Shown here piece by piece: positions 17,085 through 24,818 of a DNA stretch of 64,000 bases. The notes under the pieces are model-generated. The model had not been told where the DNA came from and searched no databases. It saw only the letters and a list, made by a program, of their open reading frames with translations. Both the position numbers and the translations under genes were made by a program. Numbering within the stretch: the stretch's first letter is position 1; each line of letters starts with the position of its first letter. This stretch comes from Achromobacter ruhlandii (GTDB lineage Bacteria; Pseudomonadota; Gammaproteobacteria; Burkholderiales; Burkholderiaceae_B). The DNA is taken from assembly GCF_902859695.1 (NCBI RefSeq), contig NZ_CADIJL010000002.1, positions 248,001 through 312,000 of the forward strand, written 5' to 3'.

Positions 17085-17103
17085 AAAAAGGCGCCGTGGC
17101 GCC
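17085..17103 (-). terminator. intrinsic terminator after the murA-like gene
   Basis: On the minus strand a GC hairpin, GGCGC-CACG-GCGCC, is followed directly by TTTTT. It lies in the 75-bp gap downstream of the murA-like stop codon and upstream of the hydrolase start. Confidence 0.6.
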
Positions 17104-17141
17104 GTTTGGAGGAATCGCGGGATTATAGAAAACCGCCCGCG

Positions 17142-18443
17142 CTATTCCTCGGCCGCCCATTCGACCTGCACGCCCAGGCTGCGCAGGTTCTCGACGAAGC
17201 GCGGATGGGCGCGGCGGATCGGGGTGGCGTTGCGGATCTCGGAGCGCCCCTTGATGCTGCTGGCGATCATGAACAGCGCGATCGCCACGCGGATGATGTA
17301 GGGGCTTTCGACCACCGCCGGCGTCAGCGGATTGCCGCCGAAGGTGATGACGCGGTGCGGGTCCGACGAGAACACGTGCGCGCCGAACTTGGACAGCTCG
17401 CCGGTCCAGCCCAGCGCGCCGTCGTAGACCTTGTTCCAGAACATCGCGTTGCCCTCGGCGCACACGCCCAGCGCGATGAAGATGGGCAGCAGGTCCACCG
17501 GGAAATACGGCCAGGGCGCGGCCTCGACCTTGGTCAGCACGTTGCTGGTGAAGGGCGTCTGCACCTTCAGCGGGCCGTCGCGCAGCGCGCGCGACCAGCC
17601 GTTTTCATGCACGATCTTCACGCCGAACTTGGCGAAGGTGCGGTCGATCAGCGGGAAGTTCGACGGCGTGCTGTTGCGCACCACCACGTCGCCGCCGGTG
17701 ATCGCGCCCAGCGCCAGGAAGGTGGTGATCTCGTGGAAGTCTTCCTCGAAGGTGAACTCGCCGCCGCGCAGGGTGGCGCCGCCGCGCACCGTCAGGCGCG
17801 AGGTGCCGATGCCGTCGATGTCGGCGCCCATCATCGTCATGAAGCGGCAGAACTCCTGCACGTGCGGCTCCGACGCGGCATTGGTCAGCGTCGATTCGCC
17901 GGCCGCGGCGGCCGCGCACAGCACGAAGTTCTCGGTGGTGGTGACCGAGGCGTAGTCGAGCCAGTGATGGGTCGGCTTGAGCGGGCCGGCGCTGCGCACC
18001 AGCAGCGAGCCGCTGGCGCGTTCGACCTCGCCGCCGAACGAGCGGAAGATGTCCACGTGCGGATCGATCTCGCGCACGCCCAGCGTGCAGCCCTTGACGT
18101 TGTCTTCCAGCCGCGCCACGCCAAAGCGCGCCAGCAGCGGCGACACCAGCATGATGGACGAACGCATCTCTTCGGGCAGGCGGTGGCGGGCGGCGTCGAA
18201 GGTGGTGTCGCGGTGGTGCAGGTCCAGCGTGCGGGTGGCTTCGTCCAGCCGCACCTCGCTGCCCAGGGTGCGGAAGATGTCGAGGATCTTGCGCACGTCG
18301 GTGATGTCGGGCACGCCATGCAGCCGCAGCGGCTGGTCGGTCAGCAGCGTGGCGCACAGGATCGGCAGCACCGCGTTCTTGTTGGCCGACGGGATGACGC
18401 GGCCGCGCAGGGGCGTGCCGCCGTGGACGATGAGATTGGACAT
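17142..18443 (-). CDS. murA: MurA-family UDP-GlcNAc 1-carboxyvinyltransferase, divergent paralogue
   Basis: ATG 18443 gives 433 residues, the usual MurA length. The active-site features of MurA can be followed: K22 and N23 in PSANKNAVLPIL, the loop Cys119 in VKGCTLGVREIDPHVD (equivalent to Cys115, the fosfomycin target), and the later Asp in YFPVDLLPIF. MurA adds enolpyruvate from PEP to UDP-GlcNAc, the first committed step of peptidoglycan synthesis. The sequence is clearly unlike the canonical proteobacterial enzyme; the C-terminal Arg motif, for example, is replaced. There are also no cell-wall or histidine-operon neighbours. It may therefore be a second copy or a relative with another substrate, and the symbol marks the family only. 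Confidence 0.8.
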   Translation of the reverse strand: MSNLIVHGGTPLRGRVIPSANKNAVLPILCATLLTDQPLRLHGVPDITDVRKILDIFRTLGSEVRLDEATRTLDLHHRDTTFDAARHRLPEEMRSSIMLVSPLLARFGVARLEDNVKGCTLGVREIDPHVDIFRSFGGEVERASGSLLVRSAGPLKPTHHWLDYASVTTTENFVLCAAAAAGESTLTNAASEPHVQEFCRFMTMMGADIDGIGTSRLTVRGGATLRGGEFTFEEDFHEITTFLALGAITGGDVVVRNSTPSNFPLIDRTFAKFGVKIVHENGWSRALRDGPLKVQTPFTSNVLTKVEAAPWPYFPVDLLPIFIALGVCAEGNAMFWNKVYDGALGWTGELSKFGAHVFSSDPHRVITFGGNPLTPAVVESPYIIRVAIALFMIASSIKGRSEIRNATPIRRAHPRFVENLRSLGVQVEWAAEE

Positions 18444-18676
18444 GGGCGAGGAGCTTGGACGACAGGTGGGACGGCTAGGGGAAAACGCGGGGGAAATTGT
18501 ACCGGCATGGCCCGGTGGGCGTTGGCCGTGCCCAGGGGAAATGGTGTCAGACTGCAAACCCGGTGACCGGACGTCGCGGGGGGAGGGCTTGGCGCGCCGC
18601 CGCATGGACGCATGCCGGCGGCTTGGGTATAAAGATCGCCAGGCGCCGCGCCCGGCGCCGCCCACAGGGAATCGCC

Positions 18677-19108
18677 ATGCCCAGCGCCAAGTCCGCCACG
18701 AACGCGCAAGCCCCGTCACGGTTGATCGATGCCCGCATCCGCGAGCTGCGCGACTGGCGCGGCCCGTTGCTGGCGCGGGTGCGCGAGGTGATCCTGGCGG
18801 CCGATCCCGGCGTGGTGGAGGAGTGGAAGTGGCAGGTGCCGGTGTGGTCGCTGGGCGGCATCCTGTGTACCGGCGAGACCTACCAGCGCGCGGTCAAGCT
18901 GACTTTTCCCAAGGGCGCGGCGCTGCCCGACCCCGCCGGCCTGTTCAACGCCAGTCTGCAGGGCAACGCCCGCCGCGCCATCGACATCCGCGAGGGCGAG
19001 GTCATCGACGCGCAGGCGCTGACGGCGTTGATTCGCGCCGCCGCGGCGCTCAATGCCGCCGGCGGCAAGGCGCCCGCCGCCGCCCGCAAACACGCCAAGC
19101 CGGCCTGA
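18677..19108 (+). CDS. DUF1801-like protein
   Basis: The start ATG 18677 follows AGGGA with normal spacing and gives 143 residues. The core WKWQVPVWSLGGILCTGETY, then VKLTFPKGA, and the helix after it match the YdhG/DUF1801 fold, an alpha/beta domain of unknown biochemical role. Members are small cytosolic proteins often seen alone in proteobacteria. The tail is Ala/Lys-rich. No operon partner is visible, and the next gene is convergent. Confidence 0.7.
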   Translation: MPSAKSATNAQAPSRLIDARIRELRDWRGPLLARVREVILAADPGVVEEWKWQVPVWSLGGILCTGETYQRAVKLTFPKGAALPDPAGLFNASLQGNARRAIDIREGEVIDAQALTALIRAAAALNAAGGKAPAAARKHAKPA

Positions 19109-19124
19109 GCGGCGCCTCCCGTCT

Positions 19125-19607
19125 TCAGGCCGAGGGGCCGCGGTTCGCCGGGGCGCGGAACCTGCGCAGCATGACCGCGCCGCCTATCGTCAGCGCCAGG
19201 CCGCCGCCCAGATAGGGCAGGCCGAAGATCAACAACCAGAAGAAGAGCGCCGTCTTGGCGTCGCGCGCCTCGGCCGAGCCGGCGGCATGCCCGCCCAGGT
19301 CCATTCCCGGCAGGGCGGCCAGCAGGGTCAGCATCAGCGTCACGCCCAGCACCAGGCAGCCCCACGCAATGCGGCGCCGGTTGTCGGCCACGCGCAGCAG
19401 CGCCGCCGCCGCCGCCACCGCCACCACGAGGCAGAGCACGCTGGCCGTGATCAGCATGCGGTCCAGCGCCACCGGATCGAGCGGCGCGCCGGGCTGGTCC
19501 AGCCCGAAGGCCATCTGCAGCAGTGAGTTGATGACGCCGTAGGCGGCGCGGCCGATGACCAGGCCGAAGCCGACGCTGGACAGCCACTTGATTACGGTCG
19601 GGTTCAT
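19125..19607 (-). CDS. hypothetical inner-membrane protein
   Basis: This 160-residue protein has about four hydrophobic helices (near 8-30, 50-70, 80-98 and 120-148) and a short basic C-terminus. GGAT lies 6 bp before the ATG. I do not recognise the family. It is probably monocistronic, between the convergent DUF1801-like gene and a divergent hypothetical gene. Confidence 0.6.
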   Translation of the reverse strand: MNPTVIKWLSSVGFGLVIGRAAYGVINSLLQMAFGLDQPGAPLDPVALDRMLITASVLCLVVAVAAAAALLRVADNRRRIAWGCLVLGVTLMLTLLAALPGMDLGGHAAGSAEARDAKTALFFWLLIFGLPYLGGGLALTIGGAVMLRRFRAPANRGPSA

Positions 19608-19668
19608 TCCAGATATCCTTGCTGTTGCCTGAACGTCAGAGAATACGCTATTACGAGGTTCGCCCCGG

Positions 19669-20466
19669 ATGTCCGAACATCATCAGTTCATCTTTCCCCG
19701 TTACCCCCATCTGCCGCCGCCCGACTGGCCGGCGCTGCAGGCGCGCCTGCTGGCCGAGGGCTATCTGCTGGAGCCGCGCGGCGACCGTGTGCCGCGCGAG
19801 GCGCTGGACACCCTCAGCCACGGGCTGGCCCGGCTGAAGGAAGGCTCGTTCCAGTACCGCGACGGCCTGCGCACCCCCGGCGACGTGATCGCGCTCTACC
19901 AGTCCGCCGGCCATCTGCCGTCCGACATCCCGGTGCGCCACGGCGACACCCTGGAAGAAACGCTGGCATTGCTGGCGGCGCACGGCGTGGCGCCCGATGC
20001 CGCGTTCGACGATGAGCGCAGCAGCTGGCGCGGCCCGTACTTCTGCCTGGGGCCGGCGGCCCGCGCGCTGCTCAACCCCGCGCAGCGCGCGCATTACGAC
20101 GCCGACCCGGCCGGGTTCAGCGTGGTGATGCTGGCCTACGAGGGCCCCGAGCCGTATGTCGGCGTGGGCGAGAACCTGGAAGTGCCGAGCCTGCCGGGCT
20201 CGGATGAACCGCTGGAGGCATTGCCGCCGTTCGGCTCGCACGTCGATTTCATCGGCGTGGCGTACGAGGATCCGGCGGTGCGTTGGCGCAACCCGGCGGA
20301 CGGGCGCGAATATCATCTGTTCGACCTGGACTGGCATTACAGCCTGGCGTTGGGGTTCCGCATGATCCGCGCCAACTGCCTCGAAGAAGGCAGCGCCGAG
20401 GCGCTGGCGCGGGCGATCGGGCAGATGGTCGACCAGCCGATGGCGTGCAGCCACCGGCATCTGTGA
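19669..20466 (+). CDS. conserved hypothetical cytosolic protein
   Basis: The protein has 265 residues, no signal peptide and no membrane segments. It is acidic and rich in aromatic residues and Pro (PRYPHLPPPDWP near the N-terminus; HLFDLDWHYSLALGFRMI near 222-239). I see no catalytic motif that I can name. Codon use is like its neighbours, and the long uninterrupted frame with normal composition supports a real gene. Confidence 0.6.
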   Translation: MSEHHQFIFPRYPHLPPPDWPALQARLLAEGYLLEPRGDRVPREALDTLSHGLARLKEGSFQYRDGLRTPGDVIALYQSAGHLPSDIPVRHGDTLEETLALLAAHGVAPDAAFDDERSSWRGPYFCLGPAARALLNPAQRAHYDADPAGFSVVMLAYEGPEPYVGVGENLEVPSLPGSDEPLEALPPFGSHVDFIGVAYEDPAVRWRNPADGREYHLFDLDWHYSLALGFRMIRANCLEEGSAEALARAIGQMVDQPMACSHRHL

Positions 20467-20528
20467 AACGTGGACGTTGAGCCCGATGTGGCGCCCGGAG
20501 GTGCGCCGCATCGCGGCCGCCGTGTCGA

Positions 20529-21206
20529 TCAATAGTAGATGTCGACGTAGTCGGTCAGGCCGCCGCACGCTTCCATCTGCTGCAGGCGCCAGTACTTGCG
20601 CTTGCCGGTGGCGCGGAACTCGTAGTCGCCGGTGCGTTCGCAGCGGCGGCCCTTGTCCGGCGCGTCCACGATCAGGATGGTGCCGCGGAAAGTGAAGCGG
20701 TCGGCCGAGATCGACAGCACCTGGCCCTTGATCGTCACCGAGCCGTTTTCGTTGGCGTGGCCGCCTTCCAGGCGCACCACGTCGTTGTCGTCAACCGCGT
20801 TCAGCTTGCCGCGCTCGTCGGTCCACAGCCATTGCACGCTGATGCCGCTGTTGTGCAGCAGGCGTTCGTAGGCGGCCTGGCTCTTGATCTCGGTCTTCTG
20901 CTGCGCGCCGGCGGGGGCCTGGACTTGCGGCTGGGCTTGCGCGGGGGCCGGGGCGGAGGTGCGGGCCGGGGCCTGCTGGGCGGGCGTGCCGCGCGGCGGC
21001 AGGCGGCCTTCGTCCTGCGGCTGCGCTTGCTGTTGCGTGGGTTGCTGCGTCTGCGCCTGGGTGGCGCCGCCGCCGCGCGGCGGCAGGTCGCCCGCCAGCG
21101 AAGAGGCGGTGGTCGCGCCCAGGGCCAGGCCCAGGGCGACCGCGAGCAGGCCGGCTATCCGTTTCTTTCCGGCCGGGGCCGGGGTGCGATCTGGGTTCGT
21201 GTGCAT
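20529..21206 (-). CDS. hypothetical exported protein with proline-rich linker
   Basis: ATG 21206 gives 225 residues: a signal peptide (about 1-38), then a low-complexity Gln/Pro/Ala region (about 40-105). A folded C-terminal domain ends in GGLTDYVDIYY. The tetrapeptide LPPR occurs at the mature N-terminus and again about 30 residues later. The C-terminal domain contains two Cys residues that could pair in the periplasm. I do not recognise the domain. Upstream in-frame codons add a non-signal-like extension, so the shorter start is preferred. Confidence 0.6.
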   Translation of the reverse strand: MHTNPDRTPAPAGKKRIAGLLAVALGLALGATTASSLAGDLPPRGGGATQAQTQQPTQQQAQPQDEGRLPPRGTPAQQAPARTSAPAPAQAQPQVQAPAGAQQKTEIKSQAAYERLLHNSGISVQWLWTDERGKLNAVDDNDVVRLEGGHANENGSVTIKGQVLSISADRFTFRGTILIVDAPDKGRRCERTGDYEFRATGKRKYWRLQQMEACGGLTDYVDIYY

Positions 21207-21364
21207 GATGGTCGTGTGAAAGGGAAGGGAAAGCGCGCGGGGATGGAGGTCCACGCGGCGCGGCCGCTAACGGGGACGTAACTTAGCACGCACGCGCGAT
21301 CGCTTGATTGCCGATTCCATCTTGTGTATCAATAATTAACAGGCAATGCGCGGCGCGCGTCCGG

Positions 21365-21760
21365 TCATCGCTTCAGGTTGTGATTCTGCTCGAACTTAGG
21401 GCGGTTATTGAAATTCTTGAGCGCGTAGGCGAGGAATTCGGCCTTGCTGATGCGGCCATCGCCATCGGTATCCATGGCCGTGATCTGCTCGGCCGTGGCT
21501 TCCTGCAGGAGCGGGCCGCGCGTCAGGTAGCCGTCGGCGTTGATGTCCTGCTTGTTGAATGCGGCTTCCATGCGGGCCATGTATTCCGGCTCTTTCATGG
21601 GACCGAGGTTGCCGGCGCCCGTCAGGTCGGGCTGGGCCGGTCCGGCCTGGGGGGCGGGCGACGCGGGCGCGGCAGGCGTTGACGCCGCCGTGGCGCCGCC
21701 GGCAAGGCAGGCAAGCAGCAACGCCGCGGTGAGGTGGCCCATCCGGATGACGTTCTTCAT
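21365..21760 (-). CDS. exported EF-hand calcium-binding protein
   Basis: ATG 21760 with GGGAGA just upstream gives 131 residues. A signal peptide (about 1-26) is followed by a Pro/Ala linker and two EF-hand loops. One is the canonical DTDGDGRISKAEF; the other is a partner, DINADGYLTRGPL, with five of six ligand positions. It should bind calcium in the periplasm or outside the cell. EF-hand proteins of this size are common in betaproteobacteria but have no single known role. No operon partner is visible. Confidence 0.78.
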   Translation of the reverse strand: MKNVIRMGHLTAALLLACLAGGATAASTPAAPASPAPQAGPAQPDLTGAGNLGPMKEPEYMARMEAAFNKQDINADGYLTRGPLLQEATAEQITAMDTDGDGRISKAEFLAYALKNFNNRPKFEQNHNLKR

Positions 21761-21904
21761 GGTTCTCCCTGAGTGCATGAATGCGGCGCGCATCATACCG
21801 CCGCCTCGGCGCAAATAGCATGTCACGATGTATCCCGCGCGCGCCGCGCTTCACTACAATGACGCCGTTCTCAATCGCACATTCACATAATAAGAGGATC
21901 GGCG

Positions 21905-22630
21905 ATGACAACCCTTGTGCTTGGCGCCAGCGGGGCGACCGGGCGGCTGTTGGTTGGGCAATTGCTGGCGCGGGGCGAGCCGGTAAGGGCTCTGTTGCGA
22001 TCTCCGGACGCGCTGCGCGCGCTAGGGGGAGATTCGCGCCTGTCGCTGATCCAGGCCAGCGTATTGGATCTGGACGAGGCCACGTTGGCGCGCCACGTGG
22101 CGGGTTGCTCGGCGGTGGCATCGTGCCTGGGCCATCCCATGAGCCTGCGGGGCATCTATGGCCCGCCCAGGCGGCTGGTGCTCGACGCGCTGCGCCGGCT
22201 GTGCCGGGCCATCGTGGCGAGCGCGCCCGCCCGGCCGGTCAGGGTCGTCCTGATGAATACCGCCGGCAACAGCAACCGCGACCTGCGCGAGCCGGTCTCG
22301 CTGGCGCAGCGCGGCGTGGTCGCCCTGGTGCGCGCGCTGGTGCCGCCGCACGCGGACAATGAGGCGGCTTCCGACTATCTGCGCATCATCATCGGCCAGG
22401 CGCATCCCCTGATTCAGTGGGTCGTCGTGCGTCCCGACAGCCTGATCGACCGGGACGCCGTCAGCGCCTACGAGACGCACCCTTCGCCCATCCGCAGCGC
22501 CATCTTCGACGCCGGCCGCGTCAGCCGCATCAACGTTGCGCATTTCATGGCCGAACTGGCCGTCGGCGGCGCGGCGTGGGAGCGGTGGCGCGGGCGCATG
22601 CCGGTGATCTACGACACGGCGCCGGACTGA
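21905..22630 (+). CDS. NAD(P)-binding atypical SDR / NmrA-like protein
   Basis: The protein has 241 residues. The N-terminal dinucleotide-binding motif VLGASGATGR (about 5-14) and the strand RVVLMNTAGN, in place of the catalytic Ser-Tyr-Lys region, mark an atypical short-chain dehydrogenase-like protein (NAD(P)H-binding/NmrA-like). There is no YxxxK motif, so the role may be sensing or isomerisation rather than standard oxidoreduction. It starts after AGAGGAT and is alone on its strand. Confidence 0.72.
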   Translation: MTTLVLGASGATGRLLVGQLLARGEPVRALLRSPDALRALGGDSRLSLIQASVLDLDEATLARHVAGCSAVASCLGHPMSLRGIYGPPRRLVLDALRRLCRAIVASAPARPVRVVLMNTAGNSNRDLREPVSLAQRGVVALVRALVPPHADNEAASDYLRIIIGQAHPLIQWVVVRPDSLIDRDAVSAYETHPSPIRSAIFDAGRVSRINVAHFMAELAVGGAAWERWRGRMPVIYDTAPD

Positions 22631-22659
22631 ACCGCCGGACGCGGTCGGCCGGCCCGCGC

Positions 22660-23568
22660 TTACTGCGGCAGCAGCCGCAGCCCGGTGCGCTTGACGAATT
22701 CGTCGTAGCCGATCGGCGGCCCGGCCTTGGTGCCGGCGCTGTTGGCCTGCCAATGCACCCACGAGCGGTGCGTGGTGGCGTCGTACACGACCTTGTACAG
22801 ATACGTGGGCACGGCCACGCCGGCGCCGATGGTCTTGGGACGGTCGCCATACACCGGGCCGGTGAAGACATACACATCGCCGGCCGCCCGCATCACATAC
22901 TGGCGCGTGTCCTGCTCGATGCGGCTCCAGGGGCCGGCATTGTGGCTCTGGTCCTGCGGCACCATGTTGGCCAGCGAAAAACTCTGCGCCATGGCCTCGG
23001 GCGTGGCCATGTCGCCGGCCGGCGCCATGTGGCCGCGCGAGTAGCCCGAGCCGCGGTAGTCATCCAGCTCCGAACGCTCGGCGCGCGGCACCCGCGCCTC
23101 GGCGTAGAACTTGTCGGTGCGGTGCAGTCCCTTGGCCTGCGCCAGGTTCTCGCGGTTCAGCCGCTCGGCCACGAACACCGGCGTCTTGGTCGAGCCGTTG
23201 TGCAGGATGGCGAACGAGGAGAAACAGACTTCGCGCAAGCGTTGCGCGGCGGGCACCGCGGGCGGCTGGGCATTCGGGAAGAACTGCGGACAGTCGCTGA
23301 AGGCGGTCTGCACCAGCGCCGCGTTGGGCGCGGGCAGGGCCACCGGCGCGCTGCGCTGCAGCGATGGCCATTCCAGGCGCGACAGCATGTCGCCAACCGC
23401 CGCCGGCATCTTCCATTGCGGATGCAGCACATAGGTGGCGGCGCCGAAACTGGCGAGCGAGGTGACGATCAGCGCGCGCAGGAAGCGCGGCACGCGGCCG
23501 GCGGCGCGACTTTGGGATCGGGAGGGGGAGCTTCTCTTTCTGGGAGCGGGTTTCTTCGCGCGGGTCAT
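22660..23568 (-). CDS. DNA/RNA non-specific endonuclease, membrane-anchored
   Basis: The protein has 302 residues. A very basic N-terminus (about 1-28) and one hydrophobic segment (about 29-48) would place the catalytic domain in the periplasm. The NucA/endonuclease-G active site is present as YSRGHMAPAGDM with H180; the usual DRGH is SRGH here. The metal-binding part follows: N201 in LANMVPQDQSHN, then N210, W214 and E218. All catalytic positions of the beta-beta-alpha-metal fold are kept. Roles known for the family include degradation of incoming or extracellular DNA and toxin activity. No immunity-like gene is adjacent. Confidence 0.85.
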   Translation of the reverse strand: MTRAKKPAPRKRSSPSRSQSRAAGRVPRFLRALIVTSLASFGAATYVLHPQWKMPAAVGDMLSRLEWPSLQRSAPVALPAPNAALVQTAFSDCPQFFPNAQPPAVPAAQRLREVCFSSFAILHNGSTKTPVFVAERLNRENLAQAKGLHRTDKFYAEARVPRAERSELDDYRGSGYSRGHMAPAGDMATPEAMAQSFSLANMVPQDQSHNAGPWSRIEQDTRQYVMRAAGDVYVFTGPVYGDRPKTIGAGVAVPTYLYKVVYDATTHRSWVHWQANSAGTKAGPPIGYDEFVKRTGLRLLPQ

Positions 23569-23688
23569 GCTACCTGGGGGCTACGGACCGGCCGCCATGC
23601 GGGCCGGCCAAGGTGACCCCGGATTGTAGATGAGTGACGGATTTGTCACGCCGCGCCGCGCCCGCGCCGGAAGGGACATGATGTCGCA

Positions 23689-23717
23689 CCCGGCCCGGAC
23701 CCCTCGGCGGGGCCGGG
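23689..23717 (-). terminator. GC hairpin downstream of hypothetical gene
   Basis: Perfect 8-bp arms, CCCGGCCC and GGGCCGGG, with a 13-nt loop lie 15 bp after the minus-strand stop at 23732. No T-tract follows, so it is only a possible terminator. Confidence 0.35.
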
Positions 23718-23731
23718 CAGTCCACGGACCA

Positions 23732-24559
23732 TCAGGCCTCTGCTTCGGGTTCCCGCCGCTGCGCTTCGAATTCCGCGCGGTTGTGCAGATCGAAGTACAG
23801 CACCTCGCTCCATTCCAGCCCGAGGATGTAATCCACGCGCTGGTTGCCGCCGCCGTCGAAGCCGTCATCCAGGCGCAGGCCATGGAAGGCATCCAGCGGC
23901 GCCGCGCCGCGTTCGCGGGTGGCCGCCAGCAATTGGCGGCCCGCCTCGGCCGGGTCCGCCGGCAAGGCGTCGAGCGCTTCGCCCGCGCGCCGGCAACGCG
24001 CCAGCTCCCGTTCCACCTGGGTCTTGAGCGCGGCTTTGTCCGCCGCCGCCATCAGATCCAGTTCGACCGTTTCCAGCAGCAGATAGTCGTTGCGATGCGC
24101 CTCCAGGAAGGCGATGGTCTCGTCCAGCGCCGCCAGCAGTCCGGACGGCGCCCGCGCGCCCGTTTCGGTCTTCGCGCGGGCCGGCGCGAACAAGCGCTTC
24201 AGGCCCTCCAGAAGTGACGGCTCCGGGTCCTGCGCCACGTCTTGCGCGGCGGGCGCGGGGGCCGATGCGCCGCCCGGCGCCACGGTCGTCCGCACGATGT
24301 CGGCAAAGCGCTTGATCCGCGCCAGCCCCGGCTCGAAGCGGCTGCTGATGGCGTGCAGCGGGGTGCGCTGTTCCGGTTCGTCGTTATCCAGGCCGTCGGA
24401 GATCAGGGAGGCGCACAACTGTGGATCGCCCGACATCAGCAGGCGGTACGAGAACGGCACCGCGTAGGGCCATTCGGACAGCCCGGTGATGGTCTCGGGC
24501 CGGTCGGCGTAGGTGGCGGGTCGATTGCTCAGGCTGTAGAGATAGGATCGGTTGGCCAT
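23732..24559 (-). CDS. conserved hypothetical protein
   Basis: ATG 24559 gives 275 residues with no signal or membrane segment. The start MANRSYLYSLSNRPATY and the following WPYAVPFSYRLLMSGDP look conserved, while the middle is Ala/Pro-rich with charged helices. The C-terminus is acidic and hydrophilic, with LEWSEVLYFDLHNR before it. I recognise no enzyme motif. It is alone, divergent from the TonB receptor. Confidence 0.6.
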   Translation of the reverse strand: MANRSYLYSLSNRPATYADRPETITGLSEWPYAVPFSYRLLMSGDPQLCASLISDGLDNDEPEQRTPLHAISSRFEPGLARIKRFADIVRTTVAPGGASAPAPAAQDVAQDPEPSLLEGLKRLFAPARAKTETGARAPSGLLAALDETIAFLEAHRNDYLLLETVELDLMAAADKAALKTQVERELARCRRAGEALDALPADPAEAGRQLLAATRERGAAPLDAFHGLRLDDGFDGGGNQRVDYILGLEWSEVLYFDLHNRAEFEAQRREPEAEA

Positions 24560-24773
24560 GGGGGCGCGGCGCGTGGGAAGGGAAACGGGACGCCGGCCCC
24601 AGGGAAGGGCGCGGCACGGATGCGGCGCAGGCCGCCGCGTGGCGCTATTGAACCGCGGCGGCCTTGGCGCACGGTTGCAGACTGCCACGATTTGCCACCA
24701 GGTATTTCTGGCCTGGCGGCCGGTTCCTGGCATTCCGCTGAAACAGTGTGACTATAATTCCGCCTCAACTTGT

Positions 24774-24792
24774 AATAAGACTGGTTCTTATT
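24774..24792. promoter_or_regulatory. Fur-box-like inverted repeat
   Basis: AATAAGA-CTGGT-TCTTATT is a perfect 7-bp inverted repeat of 19 bp, the Fur-site length. It lies 27 bp before the start of a TonB-dependent siderophore receptor and just downstream of a TATAAT at 24753-24758. A repressor bound there would block transcription when iron is replete. The half-sites differ from the textbook GATAAT, so the assignment rests on position and symmetry. Confidence 0.6.
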
Positions 24793-24818
24793 GCCATTCA
24801 CGTGCGAGCGGAGTTTCC

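Noticed and set aside
21207-21364. Possible small RNA between the exported protein and EF-hand genes
   Set aside because: The stretch has no clear promoter-terminator pair or conserved fold that can be seen by eye.
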